Positions 32,528 through 42,187 of a stretch of 64,000 nt of DNA are shown here, in pieces. Source of the DNA: UBA5738 sp964470995 (GTDB taxonomy: Bacteria > Patescibacteriota > Minisyncoccia > Minisyncoccales > UBA5738); assembly GCA_964470995.1 (NCBI GenBank), contig CAYYEP010000004.1, positions 1 through 64,000 of the forward strand, in the 5' to 3' direction. Position 1 is the stretch's first letter. The number at the start of each line of letters is the position of its first letter. Made by a program: the position numbers and the translations under genes. The notes below the pieces were generated by a model that saw only the letters and a program-made list of their open reading frames with translations, did no database searches and was not told the DNA's origin.

Positions 32528-35500
32528 TTATTGAACCGATGTTTCGGTGATTGCCTGGCTCATAGGCAACACGGTTATCCCTGATGATTTAAGAGCTTCT
32601 ATTTGTTTGGCAAAGTCGGCGGTTGTGGTGTCGTAGGGTTCGAGGTCGTCGTTGGTGACGCGATGGTAAACAATAACAAGCCAGGAGTTATCCCTTTTGG
32701 CTTGGTCGATCCAGCTTTGGTATTCGGCCAGAGTGGTTGTGGTTTTTATGTTTTGCACCTTGATGCGGTCGATGTCGTAATTGTTTTGCAGGTTATATCC
32801 TTCGTCGGTCGGCCGGTGGGAAGTATAGTATTTTTTAATCGCAGTCAAAACGGTTTCGTTATAATCGCCGTACGGGGTGGCAAAGCTTTTTATGTTGCCG
32901 CTGCCAACAATATTTTCAAGGTAAGTTTTGGATTCGGATAGTTCTTGATCAAGTTGGGCGGAATCAATTTGTGTTAAAAAAGGATGGGTGATGGAGTGCG
33001 ATCCGATTTCGTGGCCTTGCTCGTAGATTGATTTGACTGCGGCGGGGCCGTTCTGGCCAAGATTGTCAATGTTGGCGTTATCCTGCAAATAAGTGGTGGC
33101 GAAATAGTAGGTGGATTTGTAGCCATAGTTTGCCAGGGCGGGAATAGCAGTCGACGTGTTGGTTTCCCAACTGTCGTCAAAAGTGAGGCTTACTATTGGG
33201 CGGGTAAAGCCTTCCGGAACGATTTTGACGTAGGAATAGTCATCGGTGATCAAGGTGCCGGTGTGCTTGAGCGAATGCAGGATAGTCATTGTATTGGCAC
33301 CGTAGGGCACGGTGACTATTCCTGAATATCTGGCCCAGCTGTTGTTGGTTGCGGGCGCGGTTCCCAGTTCAAGATAGCGCGGAATGCCGGATAAATAATT
33401 GAAGGCAACGATGAAGTGGGTGGGATCAGTGGCTTTATACCAGTCGGAGACCATATAAGTTTCGCCAGGTGTAACCTCAATCGGGTCGAAATACCATTTC
33501 GCGTCACCATCGGCGCCGTATTTGGTAACTGTTGTTTGCACAGATCGATCGCCGCTGTGGCCGCTATCTAGATAAGTGAAATCGGCTTTAATGTCGTCTT
33601 TTAGCGTGCTCCAGGCGCTAGTGTGCCAGAGATCGGGGGTGTTGCCGGCGGGAGAGATTTCGAGTGATGCGTTAGCCGGATTGCCGACGGGGACGGGGGC
33701 GACGGTAATCGAATAGTCGTCGGTTGTCAGCGAACAGTTCCCGCGTTCAATAAGATGCAGGACGGTTATAGTTTTGGCATTGGCGGGAGCGGTGACTACT
33801 CCGGCAAACCGGGTCCAATCAGCGCTTTGTGATGCGTTGCCAATTTCCGGATAAGAGGAGTCTGTGCCATTGTCGTATGTGATCATTGCCGCAACGCGGG
33901 TGTCGCAATCAGATTTGTACCAGTCAGTGATTAGATAGCGCAGACCGGGGGTTACAGCTACCGGATCAGGATACCATTTCGCGTCCCCGTCGATATAGGA
34001 AGTTATCTCAACTCTAGCGCTTTTAGAGCCGTTGTGGGCGTCGTCACTATAGTTATAATTTGCCGTATTGTTGCCCCAACCGCCTTGGTTCCAATTGATT
34101 GGCAGGGTACTGGAAGCTGCGGTTTCTTCAAGTGATGGATTAAGTAAAAGATTATCGGTAGGATAATTCCGCCGCACCAAGGCAATTAAGCAGGTTTTGC
34201 TATCATTACTAGCTAGGTTTATGCCACCATCGGCGGCACAATCGCCGCCAAAGGTTATTTTGTATTCAGCCGGGTTAGTGTTTCCGCGGCCGATCACACT
34301 GACCGCGTAATTTCCGGCGGCTAGGGTGAGGTGCGAGGTGCTGTTGCCAAGGTTTTCCATTTCAGCGGCGCCGTTGATCAGCAGGTCGAATTTGCCGTTG
34401 TCGCTGACATCAAGACTAATGTTGAGTTTGGCTGGCCCCGGGTTGTAAGTGTTTGTGAAAGTGCAGGTGACGGTCATACCGTCGGCGATAATAATATTAT
34501 TTGGAGTTTGACTGTTGTCGCATTTGCCGCCGTCAGAATTCCAGTTATCGGCCGGCATTTCGGTGATCGAGTAGGTTCCGGCGGCCAGAGTTTGGCGGTT
34601 TTCCTGGCCGTTGGAAAGGGCGAATCCTTGATAGCCGCTTCCGGTGGCAGTGAACATAAAGGCGTTATCTCCGCCCGAAGTTATTTTTTTAACGACAATT
34701 GTTCCGGTTGGCGTTTGTTCGGTAAAGGATAGGTCATCCAAAGTGAGGTTGCCGATTTTGCTTATTGTGTGCAGGACCGAGTATTTGACGGTTTCGGCGG
34801 GCAAACAGATACTGGCCGAATATTGCTTCCATGCGGTTGAAGCCGGAGCATCGGCTAATTTAATGGTAGAGGCGACATTGGATGAGTTGTAGGCGACGAC
34901 CGATACCTGCGATACAATGTTTGATTTGTACCAGTCGCTAAAAACATAGCATTTGCCGCCGGTTATTGCTTGCGGCGCAAAATACCAGCGAGCAAAGCCG
35001 TTGGTATATCTGGTAATTGTGGTTTTAACACTCATTGATCCGGTGTGGCCGGTGCCGGACGCGTAAGTGAACGCGGCTGAGTTGGTGCCGTTTTTTTCTT
35101 TAATCCATCCCAGGGGAAGATTGGTGCGGGGGTCGGTTTCTTCAAGCGAGGAGTTGGGGACATTCCCGTTGACGGTTGGGTCGGGAATTTGGATTAGCGA
35201 GTAATTATCGGTTTGTAGGGTGCCTTTCGCGGCGAGCAATTGGAAGACGGTTGCTTTTACCGCGCCCGCGGGGGCGGTAAACGAGTAGGCGGATTTGGTC
35301 CAAATAATTTTTGCTGCATTATTTCCCAAAAGCGCGTAGGTTTTAATTCCCGCTGAATTTTGGAATTCGGCGTAGGTTTTGGTGGGGGCGGTGGCTTTAT
35401 AGTAATTCGTAAAATAATAAGTTTTTCCCGCGGTTACCTCCACCGGATCAAAAAACCATCGGGTGTCGCCGTTTGTATAGGCCGAAACGGTGATTTTGAC

Positions 35501-35722
35501 CGATTTGGAACCGTTTTGCGCGCTGCCGGTGACGTAATAAAATGATGAGGTATTTGTTCCGGATTTGGCCGCGGTCCAACCGGAAGGAGTCTTGCGCGTT
35601 GAAGCGGCGGTTTCCAGTGATGGGTTGGAAATCAAGTTGGTGGCGGCGGTAACGTGTCCCGCATAGAACGCGATTGGGACAATAAGCGACAGAATGAAGC
35701 CGGTTATTTTTGTTTTTTGCAT
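32528..35722 (-). CDS. Secreted multi-domain polysaccharide deacetylase
   Basis: This 1064-residue protein has a signal peptide (about 1-26, cut near VTAA). Four related modules of about 150 residues follow, each starting N(P/A)SLE, containing D(A/T)(K/R)W(Y/F).(D)P, and ending DWYKA. They resemble CBM4/9/22-type beta-sandwich carbohydrate-binding domains and lie at about 28-190, 191-340, 520-675 and 677-840. Between the second and third lie two small beta domains (a prealbumin-like one at about 345-430). The C-terminal domain (about 840-1064) is a NodB polysaccharide deacetylase: TFDDSW, GHEIGSHSITH, TPYGDYN. It probably binds and deacetylates a surface or foreign glycan outside the cell. 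No anchor motif is visible at the C-terminus. Confidence 0.87.
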   Translation of the reverse strand: MQKTKITGFILSLIVPIAFYAGHVTAATNLISNPSLETAASTRKTPSGWTAAKSGTNTSSFYYVTGSAQNGSKSVKITVSAYTNGDTRWFFDPVEVTAGKTYYFTNYYKATAPTKTYAEFQNSAGIKTYALLGNNAAKIIWTKSAYSFTAPAGAVKATVFQLLAAKGTLQTDNYSLIQIPDPTVNGNVPNSSLEETDPRTNLPLGWIKEKNGTNSAAFTYASGTGHTGSMSVKTTITRYTNGFARWYFAPQAITGGKCYVFSDWYKSNIVSQVSVVAYNSSNVASTIKLADAPASTAWKQYSASICLPAETVKYSVLHTISKIGNLTLDDLSFTEQTPTGTIVVKKITSGGDNAFMFTATGSGYQGFALSNGQENRQTLAAGTYSITEMPADNWNSDGGKCDNSQTPNNIIIADGMTVTCTFTNTYNPGPAKLNISLDVSDNGKFDLLINGAAEMENLGNSTSHLTLAAGNYAVSVIGRGNTNPAEYKITFGGDCAADGGINLASNDSKTCLIALVRRNYPTDNLLLNPSLEETAASSTLPINWNQGGWGNNTANYNYSDDAHNGSKSARVEITSYIDGDAKWYPDPVAVTPGLRYLITDWYKSDCDTRVAAMITYDNGTDSSYPEIGNASQSADWTRFAGVVTAPANAKTITVLHLIERGNCSLTTDDYSITVAPVPVGNPANASLEISPAGNTPDLWHTSAWSTLKDDIKADFTYLDSGHSGDRSVQTTVTKYGADGDAKWYFDPIEVTPGETYMVSDWYKATDPTHFIVAFNYLSGIPRYLELGTAPATNNSWARYSGIVTVPYGANTMTILHSLKHTGTLITDDYSYVKIVPEGFTRPIVSLTFDDSWETNTSTAIPALANYGYKSTYYFATTYLQDNANIDNLGQNGPAAVKSIYEQGHEIGSHSITHPFLTQIDSAQLDQELSESKTYLENIVGSGNIKSFATPYGDYNETVLTAIKKYYTSHRPTDEGYNLQNNYDIDRIKVQNIKTTTTLAEYQSWIDQAKRDNSWLVIVYHRVTNDDLEPYDTTTADFAKQIEALKSSGITVLPMSQAITETSVQ

Positions 35723-35861
35723 ATTATTTTGATTTTATGAAGCCGATGGTTCATTTCCCGGGTATGGCCGGGCGAATAACTAATGAATAAGAATTAATGG
35801 ATTAATAATAGCCGATAATCGTTAATTAGCAATTAAAGATGTTAATAATGTCCGCCATTAG

Positions 35862-35889
35862 TTGTCCTATGCAGATATTGTACTATAAT
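35862..35889 (+). promoter_or_regulatory. Candidate promoter in the divergent gap
   Basis: TTGTCC (35862-35867), 16-base spacer, consensus TATAAT (35884-35889). The 339-base gap between the deacetylase and kinase genes holds this and a stronger site at 35967. Confidence 0.4.
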
Positions 35890-35966
35890 ATTTATCTTTT
35901 TAAAAAGAGTTGTCTTTCTAATTTGGATAACAGCGGTATTTTGTTAAATCGGTTATGGGATTTTTG

Positions 35967-35995
35967 TTGACAAATGATTGGTTGGTTTCTAGAAT
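35967..35995 (+). promoter_or_regulatory. Histidine kinase gene promoter
   Basis: TTGACA (35967-35972), 17-base spacer, TAGAAT (35990-35995), about 65 bases before the kinase start. Confidence 0.7.
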
Positions 35996-36061
35996 GAGAT
36001 ACCAGTCAGATCTCTTTAATCGCCAGAATATTTGTCCGCATAAGGGGGGTTCATCATCCAT

Positions 36062-39000
36062 ATGAGCGGAGCGCGGAAAAAAATTACCGAAGCTGGCATT
36101 GAGCAAGCAGCCGAACAAGTTGCTGGTTTTGAGTTGAGTCGCGCTAACAAGGCCAAATCCGGGGACATAGGTAATCCGATGATTGTCGAATACGAAGCAT
36201 CGGGTAAGATAACCTTGTTTAATAAACGAGCCAGCGAATTTTTTGGGTATGCCGCCAAAGAGGTGTTGGGTAAGGATATTTCAATTCTGGCGTACGGGCG
36301 GAGCCGTACGGATGATGCCAAAAGGGGGATCACCGGTATCCATCAAAACATTTTTAACGATCCGGCGGATGGGGGATCTCATATTAACGCAAACAGGCGG
36401 CGCGATGGCCGGCGGGTATGGGTATCCTGGCAAAGCCGTCCAATTGTTTTTAAGAACGGGAAGCCGGCGATAATAGCGGCCGCGGGACGCGATGTCACAT
36501 ACCAAATTGAAAATGATGATTCCTTAAGGGATCTAAAAAAAATTGTCGGATCGATTAACGACGGGGTGGGGATAGCCGATAGAGACGGCGTATTGGTTTT
36601 TGCCAACGAACAAGCGGCAAAGATGATTGGTTACCGTTCCAAAGAGATGGTCGGAAAACGGATTATGGATTTTGTTGTGGATGAGGACAAAAAAATTATT
36701 GAGGAAGCTTTCGTAAGGAGGCGGGAAGGGTTTGCCGGGAGTTACGAATTACGAATGAAACATCGGAGCGGCGGTGTTGTGGAAACGTCGATTTTTGGGG
36801 CGCCCCGTTATGGTCGGAAGGGTTCTTATATTGGATCTTATGCAATAATCAGCGATATAACAGAGCGTAATCGCAACGAGCGGAATTTGCGCCGGATGAA
36901 TCGGACATTACGAGCTTTGGGGAGGGCCAATAAGGCGCTTTTGCGCGCCGGCGACGAAAAAAATCTTTTACAGGACGTGTGCAAAATAATTGCTGAAGAA
37001 TGCGGTAATTCGATGGTTTGGATTGGTTTTGCGCGCGAAGATGAAGAAAAAGGCGTTGATGTGGCGGCGCAAATCGGCATGGCTCGGGATTATTTGCAAA
37101 CAATAAATATATCTTGGGGGGACAATGATCGAGGGCGCAGCCCGATGGGGACTTGTATCAGAACAGGTAAGATGCGAATTTGCCGAAATATTAAAAAAGA
37201 TCCGAATTTTAATCTTTGGCGTCCGATAGCGGAACGTTACGGTTACGCGTCTGCGGCCGCTTTTCCGTTGCGAAGCAACGGAAATACTTTTGGCGCGATT
37301 GGGATATATTCGCGCAACGTGGATGGTTTTTCGGATGATGAGACTGTTCTTTTGGGTGATTTGGCAGATAATCTAGCGTATGGCATTGTTTCGTTGCGAT
37401 TACGCAACGAACGCCAGCAAAATGAGGATATGCTTCGCAAGGCAACGCGCTATCTGGACAGTCTTTTGAGCTTTGCCAATTCGCCAATCATTGTTTGGGG
37501 CCCGGATTTCAGGGTTACGCGCTTTAATACCGCGGCTGAACGTTTAACCGGAATAAAGGCGGCGCAGGCTTTGGGCAAGGATGCGGATTTTTTCTTTTCA
37601 TGCACAGGGATTGGCCGTAGGCGTGGCAGTTTTAAATCGGTGTCTTTGGATCAGCGATGGAAAACCATGGAGGCAGATTTTTGCCGGGCCGACGGATCAA
37701 GGCGCGCCGTGGTGTGGAATTTGGCCAATATTTATGGTTACGGCACTGAGATAGACAAGGTAGTGGCAACGATTGCGCTGGGCCAGGATATTACCGATCG
37801 CAAGATTGCCCAGGAACAAATCGAGAAATATTTGGCGGAACTTTCCCGCGAGAAGAAAAGGATCGAAAATTTGATGTTGCGAATCGCTGATGAGAAGAAA
37901 ATATTGGACGGTATCATTGAAAATACCGAGGCTCTGATTGCCTATTTGGATAACCGTTTTAATTTTGTGAAAGTTAATACGGGTTATTGCCGAGAGTATA
38001 ATCTTGCGCCGAAGGACATGATCGGCAAGAATTTTTTTTCTTTTTTTGCCGATTCGGAAGAAGAAGTGAAAGCGATGTTGAAGAAGCTGCGCCGGGAAGG
38101 CGTAGCGATAAAGCAGTTGGCGATACCGTATTATAATGAGCGGCATCCGGAGAGGGGGATAGTCTATCGGGATCTTATGGCGTCGCCGATAAAAGATGCC
38201 GCCGGAAACGTATCCGGGATAGTGCTGCTTTATCTTGACGCGACACAGCGCGTGCGCAATGAGAAGACCCTGGCGCTGCATTCCAGGCGGTTGCAGCAAA
38301 TGGTCAGCGATCTTCGAAAGCTTCAAATGGCGGTCGAAAATGCTTCAGATATTATTTTTACCGCCGATCCGCATGGAATGATTACTTCGATCAATAACGC
38401 GGTATTGTCGATACTGGGCTGGTGCCCCCAGGATCTTATCGGGAAATCAGTAACGGTGCTGGGCGGTACGGAAAGACGGCAGGAGCACGGTGCGGTTTGG
38501 GATTCAATACGAAAGCAAAAAAAACCGTTTTCCGGTGAAATAGCGAACACTAGGATCGATGGCCGGACAGCTGATTTTGAATTGCATGTGTCTCCGATTA
38601 TCGATTTGCGGGGCGAAGTTATTTCATATATTGGAATCGAACGTGATTTGACCGAAGCCAAGGCGGTGAGCCGAGCCAAAGAGGAATTTATTTCCATGGC
38701 GTCGCACCAGTTGCGTACGCCGTTGGCCACAATCAGTTTAAGCGCTCAAATGCTGGCTAACGGGGCGATTGGCAATATTGACAATGAAGCCCGAGGACAA
38801 ATTGAGGAGATATTCAAGATTACGCACCAAATGGCATCGCTTATCGATCTTTTTCTGAATGCTTCCCGCATCGAGATGGGCCGTTTGGAAATAGATCCTC
38901 ATCCGCTTGAAGTCGCTCCGTTTCTTCATGAAATTATTAAGTCGATTGGTTCTTTGGCCGCGGTTAAAAAGATTGAGTTGAAGGATGAGATCGCGCCTGA

Positions 39001-39382
39001 TGTTCCGGTTTTAAGCATTGACCGCAAAGTTATGAATATGGTTTTGGAAAATTTACTGACGAATGCTCTAAAATATACGCCGTCGGGCGGTATTGTAACC
39101 CTGTCGGCCAAAAAGCAAGGGCAGGAGGTAGTTTTTGGCGTGGCGGATACGGGCAGGGGCATACCCAAGAAGCAATTTCATTTGTTGTTTAGCAAGATGT
39201 TCCGTGCCAGTAATGTTGGTGATGCCACTGGTTACGGATTGGGTCTTTCGATGGCTAAAAGCGTAGTAGAACAGAGCGGCGGGAGAATTTGGGCGCAGAC
39301 GAAGTTGAACCGGGGATCTACGTTTTTTGTAGCGATTCCGGTTTCCGGCATGAAGCGCAGGCAAATTACCTTCGAGTCTTAA
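36062..39382 (+). CDS. Soluble multi-PAS/GAF sensor histidine kinase
   Basis: This 1106-residue kinase has no membrane helix. Visible domains in order are PAS (about 38-148), PAS (158-275), GAF (285-450), PAS (460-590), PAS (615-735), PAS (755-865), then the HisKA dimerisation domain with phospho-acceptor H882 (SHQLRTPL) and an ATPase domain with NLLTNALKYTP, ADTGRGI and GYGLGLSMAK. It should sense small ligands, redox state or light in the cytoplasm and phosphorylate a response regulator. The only regulator in the window is the convergent OmpR-type gene 370 bases downstream, a likely but unproven partner. The start is preceded by a GGGGGG stretch at somewhat long spacing. Confidence 0.92.
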   Translation: MSGARKKITEAGIEQAAEQVAGFELSRANKAKSGDIGNPMIVEYEASGKITLFNKRASEFFGYAAKEVLGKDISILAYGRSRTDDAKRGITGIHQNIFNDPADGGSHINANRRRDGRRVWVSWQSRPIVFKNGKPAIIAAAGRDVTYQIENDDSLRDLKKIVGSINDGVGIADRDGVLVFANEQAAKMIGYRSKEMVGKRIMDFVVDEDKKIIEEAFVRRREGFAGSYELRMKHRSGGVVETSIFGAPRYGRKGSYIGSYAIISDITERNRNERNLRRMNRTLRALGRANKALLRAGDEKNLLQDVCKIIAEECGNSMVWIGFAREDEEKGVDVAAQIGMARDYLQTINISWGDNDRGRSPMGTCIRTGKMRICRNIKKDPNFNLWRPIAERYGYASAAAFPLRSNGNTFGAIGIYSRNVDGFSDDETVLLGDLADNLAYGIVSLRLRNERQQNEDMLRKATRYLDSLLSFANSPIIVWGPDFRVTRFNTAAERLTGIKAAQALGKDADFFFSCTGIGRRRGSFKSVSLDQRWKTMEADFCRADGSRRAVVWNLANIYGYGTEIDKVVATIALGQDITDRKIAQEQIEKYLAELSREKKRIENLMLRIADEKKILDGIIENTEALIAYLDNRFNFVKVNTGYCREYNLAPKDMIGKNFFSFFADSEEEVKAMLKKLRREGVAIKQLAIPYYNERHPERGIVYRDLMASPIKDAAGNVSGIVLLYLDATQRVRNEKTLALHSRRLQQMVSDLRKLQMAVENASDIIFTADPHGMITSINNAVLSILGWCPQDLIGKSVTVLGGTERRQEHGAVWDSIRKQKKPFSGEIANTRIDGRTADFELHVSPIIDLRGEVISYIGIERDLTEAKAVSRAKEEFISMASHQLRTPLATISLSAQMLANGAIGNIDNEARGQIEEIFKITHQMASLIDLFLNASRIEMGRLEIDPHPLEVAPFLHEIIKSIGSLAAVKKIELKDEIAPDVPVLSIDRKVMNMVLENLLTNALKYTPSGGIVTLSAKKQGQEVVFGVADTGRGIPKKQFHLLFSKMFRASNVGDATGYGLGLSMAKSVVEQSGGRIWAQTKLNRGSTFFVAIPVSGMKRRQITFES

Positions 39383-39749
39383 GAAACGTCTGAGTTGGTA
39401 AAAAATTCATCGCCCTGCTAAATGCAAGGGGTATTAAAGTTTGTTTTAATAAATTACCCCGGGGCAGAGCCCCGCGGTAATCTTTATGTTTCGCTTATGC
39501 TACGCGTTAGGAAAAGTTTGTTTATAGTTTTCGCTACGCTACGGGCAGTTATTCATCCCCGCGTCAAAGCAGGCAGGGTATTCTGGCAGATAAATAAACT
39601 ATTTTGGGGGTTAAATAAGACCTTTGCAAATTTTTCCGTGTCCGGGCGCCTTTTTTTTGAAAAACATCTTTGAGGTATTCTTTTAAAATATAGACTCGAT
39701 CATGCAAAATCAAAAATCAACTTCGCAGAGGTTTTTTGAGTTTAGAGCA
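39383..39749. other. Convergent gap between kinase and regulator genes
   Basis: No gene. The middle is occupied by copy B of the repeat element (39421-39596). The rest is A+T-rich with no recognised feature. Confidence 0.5.
39421..39596 (-). repeat. Repeat element, copy B, inverted relative to 24.4 kb
   Basis: Read on the minus strand, this stretch repeats the landmarks of 24366-24548 in the same order: ATCTGCCAGAAT, GCGGGGATGAAT, GTAGCGTAGCG, CTATAAACAAACT, a GCGTAGC block, then a GCGGGGC-TCT-GCCCCG hairpin. Similarity is clear but not complete, so the copies are old. No transposase fragment accompanies this copy, which fits a non-autonomous element. Confidence 0.7.
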
Positions 39750-40427
39750 TTATTTGGAGCGGAGGCGGTAACCAACTCCGCGGATAGTTTCTAAAAGTTT
39801 GCGGGAGCGGTTTTTGTCGATTTTGGAGCGCAAGCGGTTAATATAGACATCGACAATGTTGGACATTGAATCGAAGTCGAAGTCCCAGATATTTTGCAAG
39901 ATGTCTTCGCGTTCGAGTACTTGGTCGGGATGGCGCATAAAATATTCCATCAGCCTGAATTCTTTGAGGGTGAGTTTAAGCGTTTTACCGCCGCGCGAGG
40001 CGCTTTTCATAGATGGCACCAGAATAAGATCGTTGACCTTGAGTTCTGTAGCGATCACCGGTTTGGGCCGGCGGGTGAGGGCGCGGATACGTGCCAGCAG
40101 TTCGTTAAAGTGAAATGGTTTCACCAGATAATCATCGGCGCCGGCATCCAGCAGGGTGACTTTGTCTTCAAGCGAATCGCGCGCGGTCAGAACCAGAATG
40201 GGGAGGGAGATGTTGAGTTTGCGGACATCGCGGCAGACTTCCAAACCGCTTTTTTGGGGCAGGGTGAGGTCGGCAATGACCAGATCGTAATCCTGGTGGT
40301 GCATTTCAATGCGCCGCTGGCCGGTTTCTCCATCGAGAACGTAATCGACGGCATAGCCTTCGCGAGTGAGGCCGATTTTGACGATCTTGGCCAGGTTTTC
40401 CTCGTCCTCGATAATAAGAATTTTCAT
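39750..40427 (-). CDS. OmpR/PhoB-family response regulator
   Basis: This 225-residue regulator has a receiver domain (EDEEN acidic pocket, phospho-acceptor D53 in VIADLTLP, LTARD, K in YLVKPFHF) and a C-terminal winged helix (LTLKEFRLMEYFMRH, VDVYINRLRSKID, ETIRGVGYRL). It should bind DNA as a dimer when phosphorylated. It converges with the multi-PAS histidine kinase gene; the two may form a two-component pair. Confidence 0.93.
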   Translation of the reverse strand: MKILIIEDEENLAKIVKIGLTREGYAVDYVLDGETGQRRIEMHHQDYDLVIADLTLPQKSGLEVCRDVRKLNISLPILVLTARDSLEDKVTLLDAGADDYLVKPFHFNELLARIRALTRRPKPVIATELKVNDLILVPSMKSASRGGKTLKLTLKEFRLMEYFMRHPDQVLEREDILQNIWDFDFDSMSNIVDVYINRLRSKIDKNRSRKLLETIRGVGYRLRSK

Positions 40428-40440
40428 GGTTTTAAGGATT

Positions 40441-40724
40441 GATTTTACTTTAGAGTATATTCGTACAATAATTAATATTTCATTAATTTAAAACTGGCAA
40501 GCGAGATGTTGCCGGAGATAGAGTTTAAAAAACAACCCCTTATCGGGCTGGTTTTTTTGTATTTTGGAGTTGTTTTCTGTGTTCTTTTGACGATTCGGCA
40601 GCGCGACCCTTTCAATAACACCGGATACTAAAAACACAGAAAATACTACTTTATGGAGACCGCGCTATTGGAAGCGGAGTTTTTTGGGGGTATGATTTAA
40701 TAATAATTTTAAATTATCGAATAA
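40441..40724. other. Gap with two weak terminator-like hairpins
   Basis: No gene. AACC/GGTT stem plus seven T at about 40534-40558, and CCGC/GCGG stem plus six T at about 40660-40685, look like terminators although no + strand gene precedes them. A small untranslated RNA between them is possible but unsupported. Confidence 0.4.
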
Positions 40725-41321
40725 ATGGGTTTTTTAAATGTGGTTGCTTACTTATTTCCGCCACGGAAGCTGAATAAGAGTTTGCGGATATTGATATCGG
40801 TCAATACGATAATGGTATTTATCGTGGCGATGCTGGCTCCTTTTTACGCGATTTTCGTAAAAGAGATTGGAGGTGATTTGGCGGTGGCGGGTTTTACTTG
40901 GGCGGTTTATCCGATTGTGGCGGGAATGCTGACGTTCTTTTTCAGCCGGTGGGAAATGAGGGTAAAAGAGCAGGAATTATTAATGGCGGTGGGCTATTTT
41001 ATTCGCGGACTGGTATTTTTGAGCTATGCTTTTATGGGGGGGGTTGCGCAATTGATATTCACGCAGATATTATGGGGGATCGGCACGGCATTGAGCACTC
41101 CGGCTTTTGACGCGACTTACAGTTCCCATACCAGTCGGGAGGGTTCAATCGCCGAATGGGGCCAGTGGGAGGGAATGGCTAATGTTGCGAGTGGCATTGC
41201 GGCGCTGATTAGCGGTATCGTGATTCAGCAGGTGGGGTATTTTTGGCTTTTTTTGGGAATGTCGGCGGCATCAATAATTCTGGGTATTTATATTTGGCTG
41301 TTGCCGCGCGATTTATTATGA
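40725..41321 (+). CDS. Half-size MFS-type membrane protein
   Basis: This 198-residue protein has about six membrane helices with features of the major facilitator superfamily, such as FSRWEMRVKEQ in the loop after the second or third helix and GIGTALSTPAFDATYSS. Full MFS carriers have 12 helices and about 400 residues, so this is half of one. The frame is clean at both ends, so it may work as a dimer or be a degraded carrier. It precedes a DrrAB-type exporter by 43 bases and may be co-transcribed. Confidence 0.7.
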   Translation: MGFLNVVAYLFPPRKLNKSLRILISVNTIMVFIVAMLAPFYAIFVKEIGGDLAVAGFTWAVYPIVAGMLTFFFSRWEMRVKEQELLMAVGYFIRGLVFLSYAFMGGVAQLIFTQILWGIGTALSTPAFDATYSSHTSREGSIAEWGQWEGMANVASGIAALISGIVIQQVGYFWLFLGMSAASIILGIYIWLLPRDLL

Positions 41322-41364
41322 TGTGAATAGATTTCAAGCGGAGTTTGAGAAATAAAACCTGGTT

Positions 41365-42165
41365 ATGGTGGAAAATATCATTGAAGTCAAGCGTCTGGTA
41401 AAAAAATTCGGAGAATTAAATGCTGTGGACGATATAAGTTTTTCGGTGGGTACGGGAGAGATATTTGCTTTTTTGGGGCCGAATGGCGCCGGTAAGTCGA
41501 CAACAATAAAGATGATGACAACGCTGTTGCTGCCGACTTCGGGAAGCATTGTTATTGATGGCCATGATGCGGTCAAGGACCCGGCGGCGGCGAGGAGGTC
41601 GTTTGGTATCGTATTTCAGGATCCCAGCTTAGACGACGAGCTGACGGCGCAGGAAAACATGGAGTTTCATGGAATTTTGTACGACATTCCGGCGAAAACG
41701 CGGCGGGAACGGGTGGAGCAGCTCTTGAAATTTGTGGAAATGTGGGATCGGCGCAATAGATTGGTTAAGGAATTTTCCGGCGGGATGAAACGGCGGCTTG
41801 AGATAGCGCGAGGTTTGTTGCATCATCCGAAAGTTATTTTTTTGGATGAGCCGACAATAGGGCTTGATCCTCAAACGCGCAATCATATGTGGAATTACCT
41901 GCGCGGTTTGAATCGAACCGAAGGAACGACGGTTTTTTTAACGACGCATTATATGGATGAGGCCGAGCAGATCGCGGGCCGGGTGGCGATAATGGATCAT
42001 GGGCATATTGTCGCGATAGGTTCGGCGCAAGATCTAAAGGCAAAAACCGCTTCCAAGACTCTCGAAGAAGCGTTTTTGTGTTTGACCGGAACCCAATTAA
42101 GGGAAGAGAACGCTGATTCAAATAAGGGACGGCGTATGCAGATGTGGCATGGGGGCCGCCGTTAG
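41365..42165 (+). CDS. ABC-2 type exporter ATPase (DrrA-like)
   Basis: This 266-residue ATPase has Walker A GPNGAGKST, Q-loop FQDPSLDDELTAQEN, signature FSGGMKRRLE and Walker B VIFLDEPTIGLDPQTR, followed by the switch His (TTHYMDEAE). The sequence type matches DrrA/NodI-like drug or lipid exporters. The partner permease starts 23 bases downstream. It should power export of a lipid, polysaccharide or drug across the membrane; the substrate is unknown. Confidence 0.93.
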   Translation: MVENIIEVKRLVKKFGELNAVDDISFSVGTGEIFAFLGPNGAGKSTTIKMMTTLLLPTSGSIVIDGHDAVKDPAAARRSFGIVFQDPSLDDELTAQENMEFHGILYDIPAKTRRERVEQLLKFVEMWDRRNRLVKEFSGGMKRRLEIARGLLHHPKVIFLDEPTIGLDPQTRNHMWNYLRGLNRTEGTTVFLTTHYMDEAEQIAGRVAIMDHGHIVAIGSAQDLKAKTASKTLEEAFLCLTGTQLREENADSNKGRRMQMWHGGRR

Positions 42166-42187
42166 GCTTGGTTTTTTTTAAAACAAT

